Shown here piece after piece: positions 1 to 8,597 of a DNA stretch of 17,282 nucleotides. Each line of letters begins with the position of its first letter. Positions within the stretch are counted from its first letter, which is position 1. The notes beneath the pieces were generated by a model. It worked only from the letters and a program-made list of their open reading frames with translations, had not been told where the DNA came from and made no database searches. This DNA is from CAYLNK01 sp964384675 (GTDB lineage: Bacteria; Acidobacteriota; Thermoanaerobaculia; UBA5066), in the NCBI GenBank assembly GCA_964384675.1, contig CAYLNK010000120.1, forward strand, positions 1 through 17,282, read 5' to 3'. The translations under genes and the position numbers were made by a program.

Positions 1-201
1 CACCACCGCCGCGGTCTCCGCGACCTGGATCGCCGCCTCGGACGTCGCCTGCGCGGACATCAGGGCGGGCCCCATGAAGGGCGGGATCCCCTTCCACGCC
101 GGCATCCCGCCGATGAGGACGGTCACCGCCGGCGGCCCGCCCGTCAGGACGGGCGGGAGCGGGTGGATGACGGGGTCCGCGATCCGTGCGGCGGGAGGCA
201 C
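1..201 (-). CDS. PAAR-family T6SS spike-tip protein (3' end beyond window)
   Basis: This is the first 67 codons of a PAAR-motif protein, the conical tip that sits on the VgrG trimer and can carry or recruit effectors. The N-terminus reads PPAARIADPVIHPLPPV, followed by LTGGPP and the VLIGGMPAW strand, which matches the opening of T6SS PAAR proteins. From about residue 47 it becomes an Ala-rich segment (SAQATSEAAIQVAETA) that looks helical. The GTG start at 201 is chosen because the conserved MPxAARxTD-like start falls there and GGGAG lies about 8 bases upstream. The gene starts 12 bases after the vgrG stop, so the two are very likely co-transcribed and the products partners. The reading frame stays open to base 1, so the C-terminal half, including any effector domain, cannot be seen. 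The family call is from recognised motifs. Confidence 0.82.
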   Translation of the reverse strand, partial: MPPAARIADPVIHPLPPVLTGGPPAVTVLIGGMPAWKGIPPFMGPALMSAQATSEAAIQVAETAAVV

Positions 202-213
202 GCGCTGGTCTCC

Positions 214-2436
214 CTAGCTCGACTTCTGGCCGGTCTTGGCGTCGTCCGCCACGGCCGGCTTGTCCGGATTGGCGGCGGCAGCGTCCGCCGGCGCGTCCGG
301 GCTCGCGCCCGAGCCGCTCCCGGCCGCCCCACCGCTGTTGATCAGCACCATCGTGCCCTGGATGGTCACGCCGGCGGGCCCGATGTCGACGAAGCCCCCG
401 GGCCCCTTCAGGGTCACCTGCGCGCCGGCCTCGAGGATCAGCTTCATCCCGGCCTTGATGTGGACCTCCTGGTCCGCGCCGATCCCGTAGCTGCCGGCGG
501 TGCTGTGAACGCTCCCGGCCTTCAGCGAGTACTTGCCGGCCACCTGCGTCTTGAAGGCGCCGCCCACCTTCAGCTCGAGGTCCTTGCCCACCGAGTGCTT
601 CTCGCCGCCCCCCACGGAGAGGTCGAGGCTGCCGACGGTGAGCTGCATGCTCTTGTCGATCTTCTCGATGTGGTTGCGCCTCACGTGGATGTGCCGGTCC
701 TGGTAGATCAGCCGCTTCTCGTCCCCGACGCACTTCCCGTCCTTCTCGCCTCCGACCGTGATGAAGCGGTCGTGGCCGACGGTGTGCATCTCGTCGTTCT
801 CCACGCGTGTGTCCAGGTTCCGCTGCGCGTGGACGAAGATCTGCTCCTTGTCCTTGGTGTCGTCGAAGCGGAGCTCGTTGTAGCCGACTCCCCCCTTGGT
901 GGAGTTGGTCTTGATGCCGCTGACCTTGTTGTCGTTCTTGTGCTTCGGGTCGGGCCCCTGGCCCAGGTACGGCGGCATCTGGTCCGCGTTGTAGACGCTG
1001 CCGATGATGATCGGCTGGTCCGGGTCGCCCTCGAGGAAGTCCACGATGACTTCCTGCCCGATGCGCGGCCAGAACGACGAGCCCCAGCGGCGGCCCGCCA
1101 TCAGCTGCCCGACGCGGATCCAGCAGCAGCTGCTCTCGTTCTTCTTCCCCTGCCGGTCCCAGAAGAACTGGACCTTCACCCGCCCGTACTTGTCGGTGAA
1201 GATCTCCTCGCCGGCCGGGCCCACGACCACCGCGGTCTGGCTGCCCTGGATGACGGGCTTCGGCGAGACGCGTCGCGCGCGGAACGGCAGCGCGAACGGA
1301 ATGCAGGTGAAGGTGTTCTGGTAGACGGCTCCGGTGCCGCCGGTGCGGAAGTCGGACTCCCGGCCCGAGTGCTGCACCGACGTGATCACGTAGTCCCCGT
1401 TCGCGTTGGTGTGCCGCTCCAGCGTGAACTTGAAGCCCGACGAGATGTGGCGGAAGTGGCTGGCTCCGAGGATCTGGAGGCCCGGGACGGCCTCCTCCTC
1501 GATCCGCAGCTCCGCGGTCCGCATCCCGTCCGGCCGGATCTTCGAGATGTCCGAGGCGCGATCGCCGCCGCCCGGCGTCACGCCGTCGAAGCGCTGCGCG
1601 AACTCGCCCGGGAAGTCGTACAGCTCGAGGTCCTTGTTGATCGAGAGCCCCAGCTTGTGGGTGACCGTGCCGACCTGGACGGAGTCGAGGATCTTCTGCT
1701 GCGACTCCAGGTTGTCCGGCGGCTTCTCGAAGCAGTGGTCCCAGAGGGTGACCTTGCCGGAGCGGACCTCCTGGATCTTCTCCCAGGCGTAGATCCGGTC
1801 CTCGTCGCGCGTGCCGCCCTTGAGCTCCTCGTAGATGAGGCTCGTCGGCCCGTCGGGCACCGGCTGGTGGCTGCCCGAGTTGTTCGCGATCACCATCTGG
1901 TGCGAGCCGTCCGAGTGCTTGAAGAAGTAGAAGATCCCCTCCTCCTCCATCAGGCGGCACGCGAAGTTGAAGTCGGTCTCCCGGTACTGGACGCAGTAGT
2001 CCCGCTGCTCGAACGTCCCCTGCAGGTGGAGCTGGACGTCGAAGCCCTTGAAGACCTCCTTCAGGATGTCGGGTACGGACTTCTGCTGGAAGATCCGGCT
2101 CTGGGCCTTGCGGGTGAGCAGCCAGACCTTCGGGACGATCTGCACCCGGTACTCGTGGAAGGTCTGGTCCTCCCGCGTGTCGGCCATCTGGATGCAGAGC
2201 CCGTTGATGTGACGCTTCTTGTCTCCGGGCAGCTCGATGTGGATCGTGATCGGCTGGCCCAGCATGCCGTCGAACTTCACCTTGGGCTTGTCCTCGAGCG
2301 TCGCGAGGAGGTCGATCTGGAAGCTGAAGAGCTGGGAGATCGCCTCCCGGCCGCTGAACCCCTGCAGCAGGAGGACGTCGTCCCCCAGCGGCGTGGTGAC
2401 CGTGAGCTGTCGTTTCTGCTCTTTGTATTCGCCCAT
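214..2436 (-). CDS. vgrG: T6SS spike protein VgrG (TssI)
   Basis: This 740-residue VgrG forms the trimeric, phage gp27/gp5-like spike at the head of the T6SS needle. Residues 10 to about 370 are the gp27-like base, with the typical segments LFSFQIDLLA (36-45) and MEEEGIFYFF (163-172). The gp5 OB-fold follows, with YGRVKVQFFWDR (417-428) and WPRIGQEVIVDFLEGDPDQP (456-475). Residues 540-700 are the repetitive beta-helix needle, closing with GVTIQGTMVLINSGG (689-703). The last 37 or so residues are a low-complexity Gly/Ala/Asp/Pro tail with no recognisable effector domain, so this is a structural rather than an 'evolved' VgrG. The ATG at 2436 has GAGGT 4 bases upstream. It lies 51 bp after clpV, with a strong hairpin in the gap, and 12 bp before a PAAR gene, its expected tip. 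Confidence 0.96.
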   Translation of the reverse strand: MGEYKEQKRQLTVTTPLGDDVLLLQGFSGREAISQLFSFQIDLLATLEDKPKVKFDGMLGQPITIHIELPGDKKRHINGLCIQMADTREDQTFHEYRVQIVPKVWLLTRKAQSRIFQQKSVPDILKEVFKGFDVQLHLQGTFEQRDYCVQYRETDFNFACRLMEEEGIFYFFKHSDGSHQMVIANNSGSHQPVPDGPTSLIYEELKGGTRDEDRIYAWEKIQEVRSGKVTLWDHCFEKPPDNLESQQKILDSVQVGTVTHKLGLSINKDLELYDFPGEFAQRFDGVTPGGGDRASDISKIRPDGMRTAELRIEEEAVPGLQILGASHFRHISSGFKFTLERHTNANGDYVITSVQHSGRESDFRTGGTGAVYQNTFTCIPFALPFRARRVSPKPVIQGSQTAVVVGPAGEEIFTDKYGRVKVQFFWDRQGKKNESSCCWIRVGQLMAGRRWGSSFWPRIGQEVIVDFLEGDPDQPIIIGSVYNADQMPPYLGQGPDPKHKNDNKVSGIKTNSTKGGVGYNELRFDDTKDKEQIFVHAQRNLDTRVENDEMHTVGHDRFITVGGEKDGKCVGDEKRLIYQDRHIHVRRNHIEKIDKSMQLTVGSLDLSVGGGEKHSVGKDLELKVGGAFKTQVAGKYSLKAGSVHSTAGSYGIGADQEVHIKAGMKLILEAGAQVTLKGPGGFVDIGPAGVTIQGTMVLINSGGAAGSGSGASPDAPADAAAANPDKPAVADDAKTGQKSS

Positions 2437-2452
2437 TGCTACCTCGGGGAGA

Positions 2453-2480
2453 GGGACCGGCCGGGTGCCCGGCCGGTCCC
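2453..2480 (-). promoter_or_regulatory. Strong GC hairpin between clpV and vgrG
   Basis: Arms at 2453-2465 and 2468-2480 are perfectly complementary over 13 bases with a 2-base centre, so realistically a 12-bp stem with a 4-base loop. It occupies more than half of the 51-bp clpV-vgrG gap and ends 7 bases before the vgrG ribosome site. No T-run follows in the direction of transcription, so it is not a standard intrinsic terminator. It could be a processing or stability element, or a partial terminator that sets vgrG level relative to clpV. The structure is seen; its role is inferred. Confidence 0.6.
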
Positions 2481-2487
2481 CTCCGGA

Positions 2488-5136
2488 TCAGGAGATTTCG
2501 TAGACGAAGGCGCCCTTCTCCCCGACGGAGACCCGGGCGCGGGTGACGAGCTGGCCCGCGGCCATGCGCGTCAGGAACTCGCCGGACATCTCCGGCAGCA
2601 GCGTCCCGGTCAGGATGTGGTCGACGTTGCGGGCGCCGCTCTCGACCTCCTTGCACCGGGCGAAGATCTCGTTCACGACGCTCTCGTCGTACTCGAAGGC
2701 CGCCGAGTGGTTCTCCTTGATCCGGGCGGCGATCCGGGCCAGCTGCAGCTTGATGATCTGCCTCATCACCGGCTCGGAGAGCGGGTAGTACGGGACGACC
2801 GTCATGCGGCCGAGGAGCGCGGGCTTGAACACCTTGATCAGCTCGGGCCGGATCGCCGCGGCGAGCCCTTCGGGCGCCGGCGCGGTCTCGGGGTCGGCGC
2901 AGAGCTTGGTGATGATGTCGAGCCCGACGTTCGAGGTGAGGAGGATGACGCAGTTCTTGAAGTCGATCTCGCGCCCCTCGCCGTCCTCGAGCATCCCCTT
3001 GTCGAACACCTGGTAGAAGATCTCCATGACGTCGGGGTGCGCCTTCTCGACCTCGTCGAGGAGCACCACCGAGTACGGCTTGCGGCGGACCGCCTCGGTG
3101 AGGACGCCGCCCTCCCCGTAGCCGACGTACCCCGGAGGAGAGCCCTTGAGCGACGAGACGGTGTGCGCCTCCTGGTATTCGCTCATGTTGATCGTGACCA
3201 GGTTCCGCTCCCCGCCGTACAGCGTGTCGGCGAGGGTGAGCGCGGTCTCGGTCTTGCCCACGCCCGACGGCCCGACGAGGAGGAACACGCCGACCGGCTT
3301 CTTCGGGTCGGTGAGGCCGGCGCGCGACGTGCGGATACGCTGCGCCACCGCCTCGAGCCCGTGGTCCTGGCCGACGACCCGCTCCCCGAGCTTCTCCCGG
3401 AGCGAAAGGACGGTGTTGATCTCGTCCGCGAGCATCTTGCCGACCGGGATGCCGGTCCACCCGGAGATGACGTCCGCGATCGTCTGCGAGGTGACGACCG
3501 CCTGCATCAGCGGCTCCTCGCCCTGCACGCCCTTCAGCTCCTCGTTCAGCTTGGCGAGGTCGGCCCGGAGGGAGTCGACCTTGGCCGGATCGCCCTTGCC
3601 AGCCAGCTCCTCGAGCTGCCCGCGCACCTCGCGGATCTTCGCGATCAGCTCGCCCTCGCTCTTCCACTTGGCGTTCAGGGTCTCGAGGTTCTTCTCGGCG
3701 ACGACCTTCTCGGCCTTCAGGTCCTCGAGGCGCTTGGCGTGGTCGGCCCCGACCATCGCCTCGCGCTCCAGGACGCCGATCTCGACCCCGAGGCGGTCGA
3801 TCTGGCGGATGGTGTCCTCGACGGCGGCCGGCGTCGCCGCCTGCCCGATCGCCACGCGCGCGCAGGCGGTGTCGAGCACGCTGACCGACTTGTCCGGCAG
3901 CTGGCGGCCCGTGATGTAGCGGAGCGACAGCTTGACCGAGTCCTCGACGGCCTCGTCCAGGATGCGCACCTTGTGGTGCCCCTCGAGGGACGCCACGAGA
4001 CCGCGCATCATCCCGATGGCGCTGTGCTCGCTCGGCTCCTCCACCTTGACGACCTGGAAGCGGCGGGCCAGCGCGGCGTCCTTCTCGAAGTACTTCTTGT
4101 ACTCGGCCCACGTCGTGGCCGCGATCGTGCGCAGCTCGCCGCGGGCGAGGGCGGGCTTGAGGAGGTTGGCGGCGTCGTTCTGACCCGCCGCGCCTCCGGC
4201 GCCGATCATGGTGTGCGCCTCGTCGATGAAGATGATGATCGGCTGCGGGGAGGCCTTCACCTCGTCGATGACCGACTTGAGCCGGTTCTCGAACTCGCCC
4301 TTCACGCCGGCGCCGGCCTGCAGCAGACCGAGGTCGAGCGTGCGGACGGCCACGTTCCTCAGCGGCTCGGGCACGTCGCCCTTGGCGATCCGGATCGCGA
4401 AGCCCTCGACGACGGACGTCTTCCCGACGCCCGCCTCGCCGGTGAGGATCGGGTTGTTCTGGCGGCGCCGGGTCAGGATGTCGATCACCTGCCGGATCTC
4501 GAAGTCGCGGCCCAGCACCGGATCGATCTTGCCGCTCTTGGCCTTGGCCGTCAGGTCGACGGTGTACTGGTCGAGAGCCTTCGTCCCCTTGGCGGGCATG
4601 GCGTCGCCGGCCCCGCCGGCCCCACCGCCGGCGGCCTCCGACAGCTTCGCGGCGGCCTTGTCCTCCGCCGAGCCGGCGCAGATCTCCGGGAACTTCTTGC
4701 GCAGGGTCTCGCCGTTGATCGCGCCCAGGTCCTTGGCGATCTCGCGGGCGATCCGCGAAAGCTCCTCGTTCGAGACCAGCACGCAGATCAGGTGGCCCGA
4801 CCGCACCTTCGAGGCGCCGTAGTCGACCGAGCCGAGGAGCCACGCCTCCTCGAACAGCTTCGGAATGCGGGGGGAGAGGCCGGGGGCGCGCGTGTTCCCG
4901 GTCTTGAGCCGGTCGAGCGCGCGGGTGACGTCCTTCAGGACGCGCGAGGCGTCGATCTCGAAGTGGCGGAGGATCTTCGCCACGTCGGTGTCGGGTGTCT
5001 CGACCAGCTTCATCAGGAAGTGCTCGAGCTCGATGTCGTAGTTCGTGCGCGAAACGCAGAGCCCGGTGGCGCCCTGGAGCGCCCCTTGACACGTGTCGTT
5101 CAGCCGCCCGAACAGAGACTTCAGATTGACGCTCAT
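2488..5136 (-). CDS. clpV: T6SS sheath-disassembly AAA+ ATPase ClpV (TssH)
   Basis: ClpV is a hexameric ClpB-like cytoplasmic ATPase that extracts and recycles TssB/TssC after sheath contraction. The 882 residues show a Clp N-domain (about 1-150), a Gly/Ala linker (about 155-185), and a first AAA+ domain with Walker A GEAGVGKT (233-240) and Walker B IIIFIDEA (300-307). A coiled-coil middle domain covers about 440-540. The second AAA+ domain has Walker A GPSGVGKT (622-629), Walker B VVLLDEVE (690-697) and a GAR sensor-2 (834-836). N-domain residues such as ELEHFLMKLVE and the T6SS context separate it from housekeeping ClpB. The ATG at 5136 has a strong GGGGAGGA 3 bases upstream. It lies 97 bp after tssG, the largest operon gap apart from tssC-tssE, so an internal promoter or translational control is possible. 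All catalytic motifs are intact. Confidence 0.96.
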   Translation of the reverse strand: MSVNLKSLFGRLNDTCQGALQGATGLCVSRTNYDIELEHFLMKLVETPDTDVAKILRHFEIDASRVLKDVTRALDRLKTGNTRAPGLSPRIPKLFEEAWLLGSVDYGASKVRSGHLICVLVSNEELSRIAREIAKDLGAINGETLRKKFPEICAGSAEDKAAAKLSEAAGGGAGGAGDAMPAKGTKALDQYTVDLTAKAKSGKIDPVLGRDFEIRQVIDILTRRRQNNPILTGEAGVGKTSVVEGFAIRIAKGDVPEPLRNVAVRTLDLGLLQAGAGVKGEFENRLKSVIDEVKASPQPIIIFIDEAHTMIGAGGAAGQNDAANLLKPALARGELRTIAATTWAEYKKYFEKDAALARRFQVVKVEEPSEHSAIGMMRGLVASLEGHHKVRILDEAVEDSVKLSLRYITGRQLPDKSVSVLDTACARVAIGQAATPAAVEDTIRQIDRLGVEIGVLEREAMVGADHAKRLEDLKAEKVVAEKNLETLNAKWKSEGELIAKIREVRGQLEELAGKGDPAKVDSLRADLAKLNEELKGVQGEEPLMQAVVTSQTIADVISGWTGIPVGKMLADEINTVLSLREKLGERVVGQDHGLEAVAQRIRTSRAGLTDPKKPVGVFLLVGPSGVGKTETALTLADTLYGGERNLVTINMSEYQEAHTVSSLKGSPPGYVGYGEGGVLTEAVRRKPYSVVLLDEVEKAHPDVMEIFYQVFDKGMLEDGEGREIDFKNCVILLTSNVGLDIITKLCADPETAPAPEGLAAAIRPELIKVFKPALLGRMTVVPYYPLSEPVMRQIIKLQLARIAARIKENHSAAFEYDESVVNEIFARCKEVESGARNVDHILTGTLLPEMSGEFLTRMAAGQLVTRARVSVGEKGAFVYEIS

Positions 5137-5233
5137 GAATCCTCCCCTGCTTTCGTGGAGAGCAGGGCCCCGACAACATAGGGCCCGGTCCCCTGGTTTT
5201 CTGTGATCGGTCGCAAGCGATGGTAGGGCCTGG
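5137..5233. other. 97-bp tssG-clpV intergenic gap
   Basis: No gene or convincing sigma-70 promoter is visible here. It contains the hairpin at 5145-5167 and two copies of the palindrome GGGCCC 10 bases apart (within 5166-5186). It separates the baseplate genes from clpV and may carry an internal control element. Confidence 0.5.
5145..5167 (-). promoter_or_regulatory. Hairpin overlapping the clpV ribosome site
   Basis: Arms CCCTGCT (5145-5151) and AGCAGGG (5161-5167) form a 7-bp stem with a 9-base loop. In the mRNA the downstream arm contributes the first three Gs of the GGGGAGGA Shine-Dalgarno (5147-5140) of clpV. Folding could therefore partly hide that site. The complementarity is seen; a regulatory effect is inferred and unproven. 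Confidence 0.4.
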
Positions 5234-6232
5234 TCATACGTCGACCTCGATGACCACGTTGTCGGCGTCCTTCGGGTACGGCGCCGACGTGAGCCACGAG
5301 GTCCAGCCGAGCATCGGCGGGATGGCGGCCTTCCCGCCGAGCTGAACTCCCGGGACGTCCGGGGCGGCGAGCACGAGCTGCATGTCGAAGTCGAGCTCGA
5401 GGCCGACCAGGAAGCGGGCGAGCTGCGCGGCGGCCTTGGCTCCTGGCGAGCGCGGCAGGAACCCCATGAACTGCTTCAGGCGCAGGGGGCCGAAACGAAG
5501 CCGGAACTTCGACTGGCGGATCCAGACCCGGTCCCCGGCGATCATGTTCTTCCCGAGCTGGCTGTTGGCCGCGCCGATCCGGGTGAGGTTCACCTTCTCG
5601 AGCTCGAGCCACTGGCCCTGGAACGACTCGACGCGGACGGGCACCCCGAAGTAGTCGGTCAGGATCGACCCGATCGAGTCGGCCGAGTGCGGCTTCTGCG
5701 CGATCATCCCCGCGTAGAGGAGGAGCGCCTGATCGGGGACGGCCATCCGGCCCCGCAGCCCCTTCGTCCCGAGCCCGATCAGGTCGAAGAGGTACTCGGT
5801 GAAGCGGTCCTCGTGACCGCGTTCGTAGGCGATCGGGAACCGGTACTTCTCCCACGCCCCGTAGAAGTGGGAGACCATCCGGTGGGTGAACATGTCCAGG
5901 AAATCGCGGAGGACCGTGTCCTTGTAGCGGACCCTCTCGAGGATCAGCTCGGTGTACGACGCCGGCAGCACGCCCTGGGGCCCGATCATCCCGAGGAAAT
6001 TGACGATCATCTCCGGCGGCGGCGAGGCTCCATCCTCGCTCTCGCGCCGGATCAGGTCGTGGACCTGGCTCGCCGGGAACTCCAGGGAGACCCGGTTGCG
6101 GAAGCGGACGACCTCCTTGGCCGGGATGGCCGCCTCGCCGACCGGCTCGCGGTTCGGGTAGATCCGCTCGAGGAGTCGCACCGCCTGGAAGAACCCGAAG
6201 CGGTACGGCTCCCTGAAGAGGAGCTCTCTCAT
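5234..6232 (-). CDS. tssG: T6SS baseplate protein TssG
   Basis: TssG is a baseplate wedge component that complexes with TssE, TssF and TssK around the VgrG hub. The 332-residue product is of normal length. It carries the family opening EPYRFGFFQAVRLLERI (8-24), then FRNRVSLEFPASQV and FLGMIGPQGVLPASYTELI, all typical of TssG/ImpH. The C-terminal half has the LTDYFGVPVRVESFQGQWL segment and ends with a LGWTSWLTSA motif common in the family. The ATG at 6232 follows the tssF stop by 28 bp; the ribosome site is weak (GGGA about 7 bases away), so translation may depend on coupling to tssF. An earlier start overlapping tssF cannot be excluded. Position directly after tssF is the usual arrangement. 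Confidence 0.93.
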   Translation of the reverse strand: MRELLFREPYRFGFFQAVRLLERIYPNREPVGEAAIPAKEVVRFRNRVSLEFPASQVHDLIRRESEDGASPPPEMIVNFLGMIGPQGVLPASYTELILERVRYKDTVLRDFLDMFTHRMVSHFYGAWEKYRFPIAYERGHEDRFTEYLFDLIGLGTKGLRGRMAVPDQALLLYAGMIAQKPHSADSIGSILTDYFGVPVRVESFQGQWLELEKVNLTRIGAANSQLGKNMIAGDRVWIRQSKFRLRFGPLRLKQFMGFLPRSPGAKAAAQLARFLVGLELDFDMQLVLAAPDVPGVQLGGKAAIPPMLGWTSWLTSAPYPKDADNVVIEVDV

Positions 6233-6260
6233 TGCGGTCCCGCGGTCTCCCGGAGGCCCT

Positions 6261-8117
6261 TCACAGCACGATCTGCTCGCCCGAGCGGGGCAGCCACCGC
6301 TTCAGGACGCCCTCGCGCTGCCTCACCGAGGCGACGAGCTGGCTGAACGAGTTGATCGAGGCGTAGAGGCCCAGGAACCGCTCCAGCACCGACGCGAAGA
6401 GGAAGACGCCGCTCCCGATGTAGCGCGCCTCGTCGAACTCCACCGATACCTCGAGGCCGCGCACGTAGGTGACGGGGACGCTCCCCACCGGCCGGAGGAC
6501 GCGCCGCGCCGAGACGCGGGCGATCCCCGCGATCAGCTGGCGGGTCACCGAGGAGTCGGCGAAGTCGTACAGCTTGAGGACCTCCTGCAGGGCCTCCGGC
6601 CCGTCGGAGCCCTCCACCAGCGACAGGTAATTGAGGGACAGGTGGGAGATGAGACGCCACTGCGTCCCGCGCCGGAGCGGGGCGCGGAGGCTGCCGGTCG
6701 GCTTCCGCAGGCAGCGGATGCTGGTGAAGACGCCGGCGCCCTCCAGCTGGAAGTCCCCCTCGGGGTTCCCGAACGGCAGGCGCGCCGGCAGGTCGCGGTT
6801 CGTACAGACGGCTTCCACCGTGAGCGTCTCGACGTCGGGCACGGACGCGTTGAAGCCGAGGTCGACGAGCGTCACGTACAGCTCGGTCCCCTCGTCGTCC
6901 TTCCGCTGCGACGGACGGCGGCTCGCGTACCAGAACGTCTGCTGCTTCTCGCGATCGACGCTGTGCTTGAACGAGTAGAACGGCTGGTAGGCGGTCGTCA
7001 CCTCCAGGTTCGGCGAGACGCTCACGACCGACTCGATCGAGTAGATCTCGGTCGCGCTCTGACGTCGCACGTCGGCGACGACGCGGTACTCGTTCTGGAG
7101 GTGGGTGAGCCTGATCGGCTCGGCGACCTGCCGGAAGAGGTTGACGATCGGGCTGCAGTTGAGCCGGAACGTCGGCGCGGTCACCTGCCGCTCCAGGGGG
7201 AACTCCTTGTCGAAGTGGATCCAGATCTCGACCGACTCCTCGTAGCCCGGGCGGGCCAGGCGCTCGAGGCCGCACAGGTCCACGAAGAGGAACTTCTCCG
7301 GGAACGTGAAGAACTCCTGCAGCAGGCGGTAGCCCTGGAAGGAGCGGTCGGAGTACGGCAGGAGGGCCTCGTCGCGCTCGAAGCCGACCGGGCGGAGGAC
7401 GTCGGGGGGGAGCAGGAACGGCGGCGGGCCGCCGCGGCGCCCCCCGCCGGGCCGGACCTCGACGCCGATCACGTTGTTGAGGAGCAGCTCGTAGAGGCCG
7501 TAGACGACCTTGCCCTCGTTCATGAGGTAGAAGCGGAGCCGGTCGATCGGCTTCTCGCCGTCGTCGGTCTTCCCGCGGATCTCGTGGAACGGGATCCCGC
7601 CCATCGTCTTCAGCTCGAGCTTCAGGACGGTGCGCGCGCCGGCGGTGGCGAGCGGGCTGTCGGACGGCGCCGACATCTGGAACCCCGCCCCGGCCAGCTC
7701 CACCGGCCAGATCGTCACCGGATACGCGGTCCGGAACCGGCACGCGGTCCCCTCGACCGAGCGCGAATAGAGCATCGAGCCGCGCGGAACGACGTGGCCC
7801 GTCTGCAGGTTCACCTGATCCGGGTCGACGACGAACTGCACGATCGACATCGGCGGCACGGGGGCGAGGAGGTTCGGGTAGAGGACGTTGAGGAGGGACT
7901 CGGTGATCTCCGGGAACTCGTCGTCGATCTTCAGCCGGACGCGCCCCGCCAGGAACGCGAAGGCCTCGATCATCCGCTCGACGTGGGGGTCCTCGGAGCG
8001 GTCCGCCTCGAGCTGCAGCCGGCTCGCGATCTTCGGGTACTTCTCGGCGAACTCGGCGCCCATCTGGCGGAGGAAGGAGAGCTCGCGCTCGTAGTACGCC
8101 AGCAGCTCGTCGCGCAC
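6261..8117 (-). CDS. tssF: T6SS baseplate protein TssF
   Basis: TssF is the main baseplate wedge subunit and anchors TssG and TssE at the sheath base. This 618-residue protein has the diagnostic N-terminus: DELLAYYERELSFLRQMG at residues 3-20, then FAEKYPKIASRL, then HVERMIEAFAFLAGRVRLKI. These are followed by LLNVLYPNLLAPVPPMSIVQF. The C-terminal half has the FGNPEGDFQLEG and LSLNYLSL segments of the family, ending in a domain with a VEVSVEFDE-like strand. It starts with GTG at 8117, immediately after the tssE stop (8118-8120), and GGGGGAG just upstream overlaps the end of tssE. The zero-gap junction points to coupled translation. Length is normal and no truncation is visible. Confidence 0.95.
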   Translation of the reverse strand: MRDELLAYYERELSFLRQMGAEFAEKYPKIASRLQLEADRSEDPHVERMIEAFAFLAGRVRLKIDDEFPEITESLLNVLYPNLLAPVPPMSIVQFVVDPDQVNLQTGHVVPRGSMLYSRSVEGTACRFRTAYPVTIWPVELAGAGFQMSAPSDSPLATAGARTVLKLELKTMGGIPFHEIRGKTDDGEKPIDRLRFYLMNEGKVVYGLYELLLNNVIGVEVRPGGGRRGGPPPFLLPPDVLRPVGFERDEALLPYSDRSFQGYRLLQEFFTFPEKFLFVDLCGLERLARPGYEESVEIWIHFDKEFPLERQVTAPTFRLNCSPIVNLFRQVAEPIRLTHLQNEYRVVADVRRQSATEIYSIESVVSVSPNLEVTTAYQPFYSFKHSVDREKQQTFWYASRRPSQRKDDEGTELYVTLVDLGFNASVPDVETLTVEAVCTNRDLPARLPFGNPEGDFQLEGAGVFTSIRCLRKPTGSLRAPLRRGTQWRLISHLSLNYLSLVEGSDGPEALQEVLKLYDFADSSVTRQLIAGIARVSARRVLRPVGSVPVTYVRGLEVSVEFDEARYIGSGVFLFASVLERFLGLYASINSFSQLVASVRQREGVLKRWLPRSGEQIVL

Positions 8118-8597
8118 CTACTCCCCCTTCACCGCGAAGGCCCCGGAGCCGACGTCGAGCGTTGTGTCGAAGGTGATCGGCTCGGGGGCGGGGTCGACCT
8201 TGAGGCGGCCGTCGATCCGGAACCTAAGCGACCGCTCCGACCCGTCGGCGACGGTGATGACCACGCCCTCGAGGCGCGGCTCGAAAACGGCGATCGCGGT
8301 CTCCAGCGCGCGGCGCATCCTCTGCTGGTCGTGGCCGCTGCGGGCGTTGGCGGTCGTGAAGTCGGGCAGCCCGAAGGCCGCCAGCGACGCGTTGACCTCC
8401 TTGAGGTCTTCGGGGATCGGGACGGCGCGGGACCGGGTGTTGAGCAGCCACTCCAGGTCCCGCTTCAGGCTCTGCTTGATCAGCCTCAGGCTCTTCGACC
8501 GCGACGCGGCGGCCTCCCGCGACATCTCCGGCTCGTAGTCGATCAGGCGATCGAGCACGGAGGGGGTGACCCGGACCTCGTTGTCGAATCGCGACAT
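8118..8597 (-). CDS. tssE: T6SS baseplate protein TssE (gp25-like)
   Basis: TssE is the gp25-like baseplate protein that nucleates sheath polymerisation. The 159-residue product has the hallmark segment LKRDLEWLLNTRSR (44-57), including the EWLLNTR core, and the VNASLAAFGLPDFT stretch (about 68-81) typical of the gp25/lysozyme-like family. The conserved beta-rich end carries LRFRIDGRL. The ATG at 8597 is preceded by GAGGG 3 bases away. It is followed without any gap by tssF. Upstream it is separated from tssC by 138 bp, where hcp is found in many T6SS clusters. Assignment rests on the EWLLNTR motif, size and context. Confidence 0.94.
   Translation of the reverse strand: MSRFDNEVRVTPSVLDRLIDYEPEMSREAAASRSKSLRLIKQSLKRDLEWLLNTRSRAVPIPEDLKEVNASLAAFGLPDFTTANARSGHDQQRMRRALETAIAVFEPRLEGVVITVADGSERSLRFRIDGRLKVDPAPEPITFDTTLDVGSGAFAVKGE

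Noticed and set aside
163..5181. Very long plus-strand ORF (over 1600 codons) opposite vgrG and clpV
   Set aside because: It is a GC-driven mirror frame: it spans two well-conserved minus-strand genes, its product is compositionally biased to Asp, Leu, Val, Arg and shows no domain.
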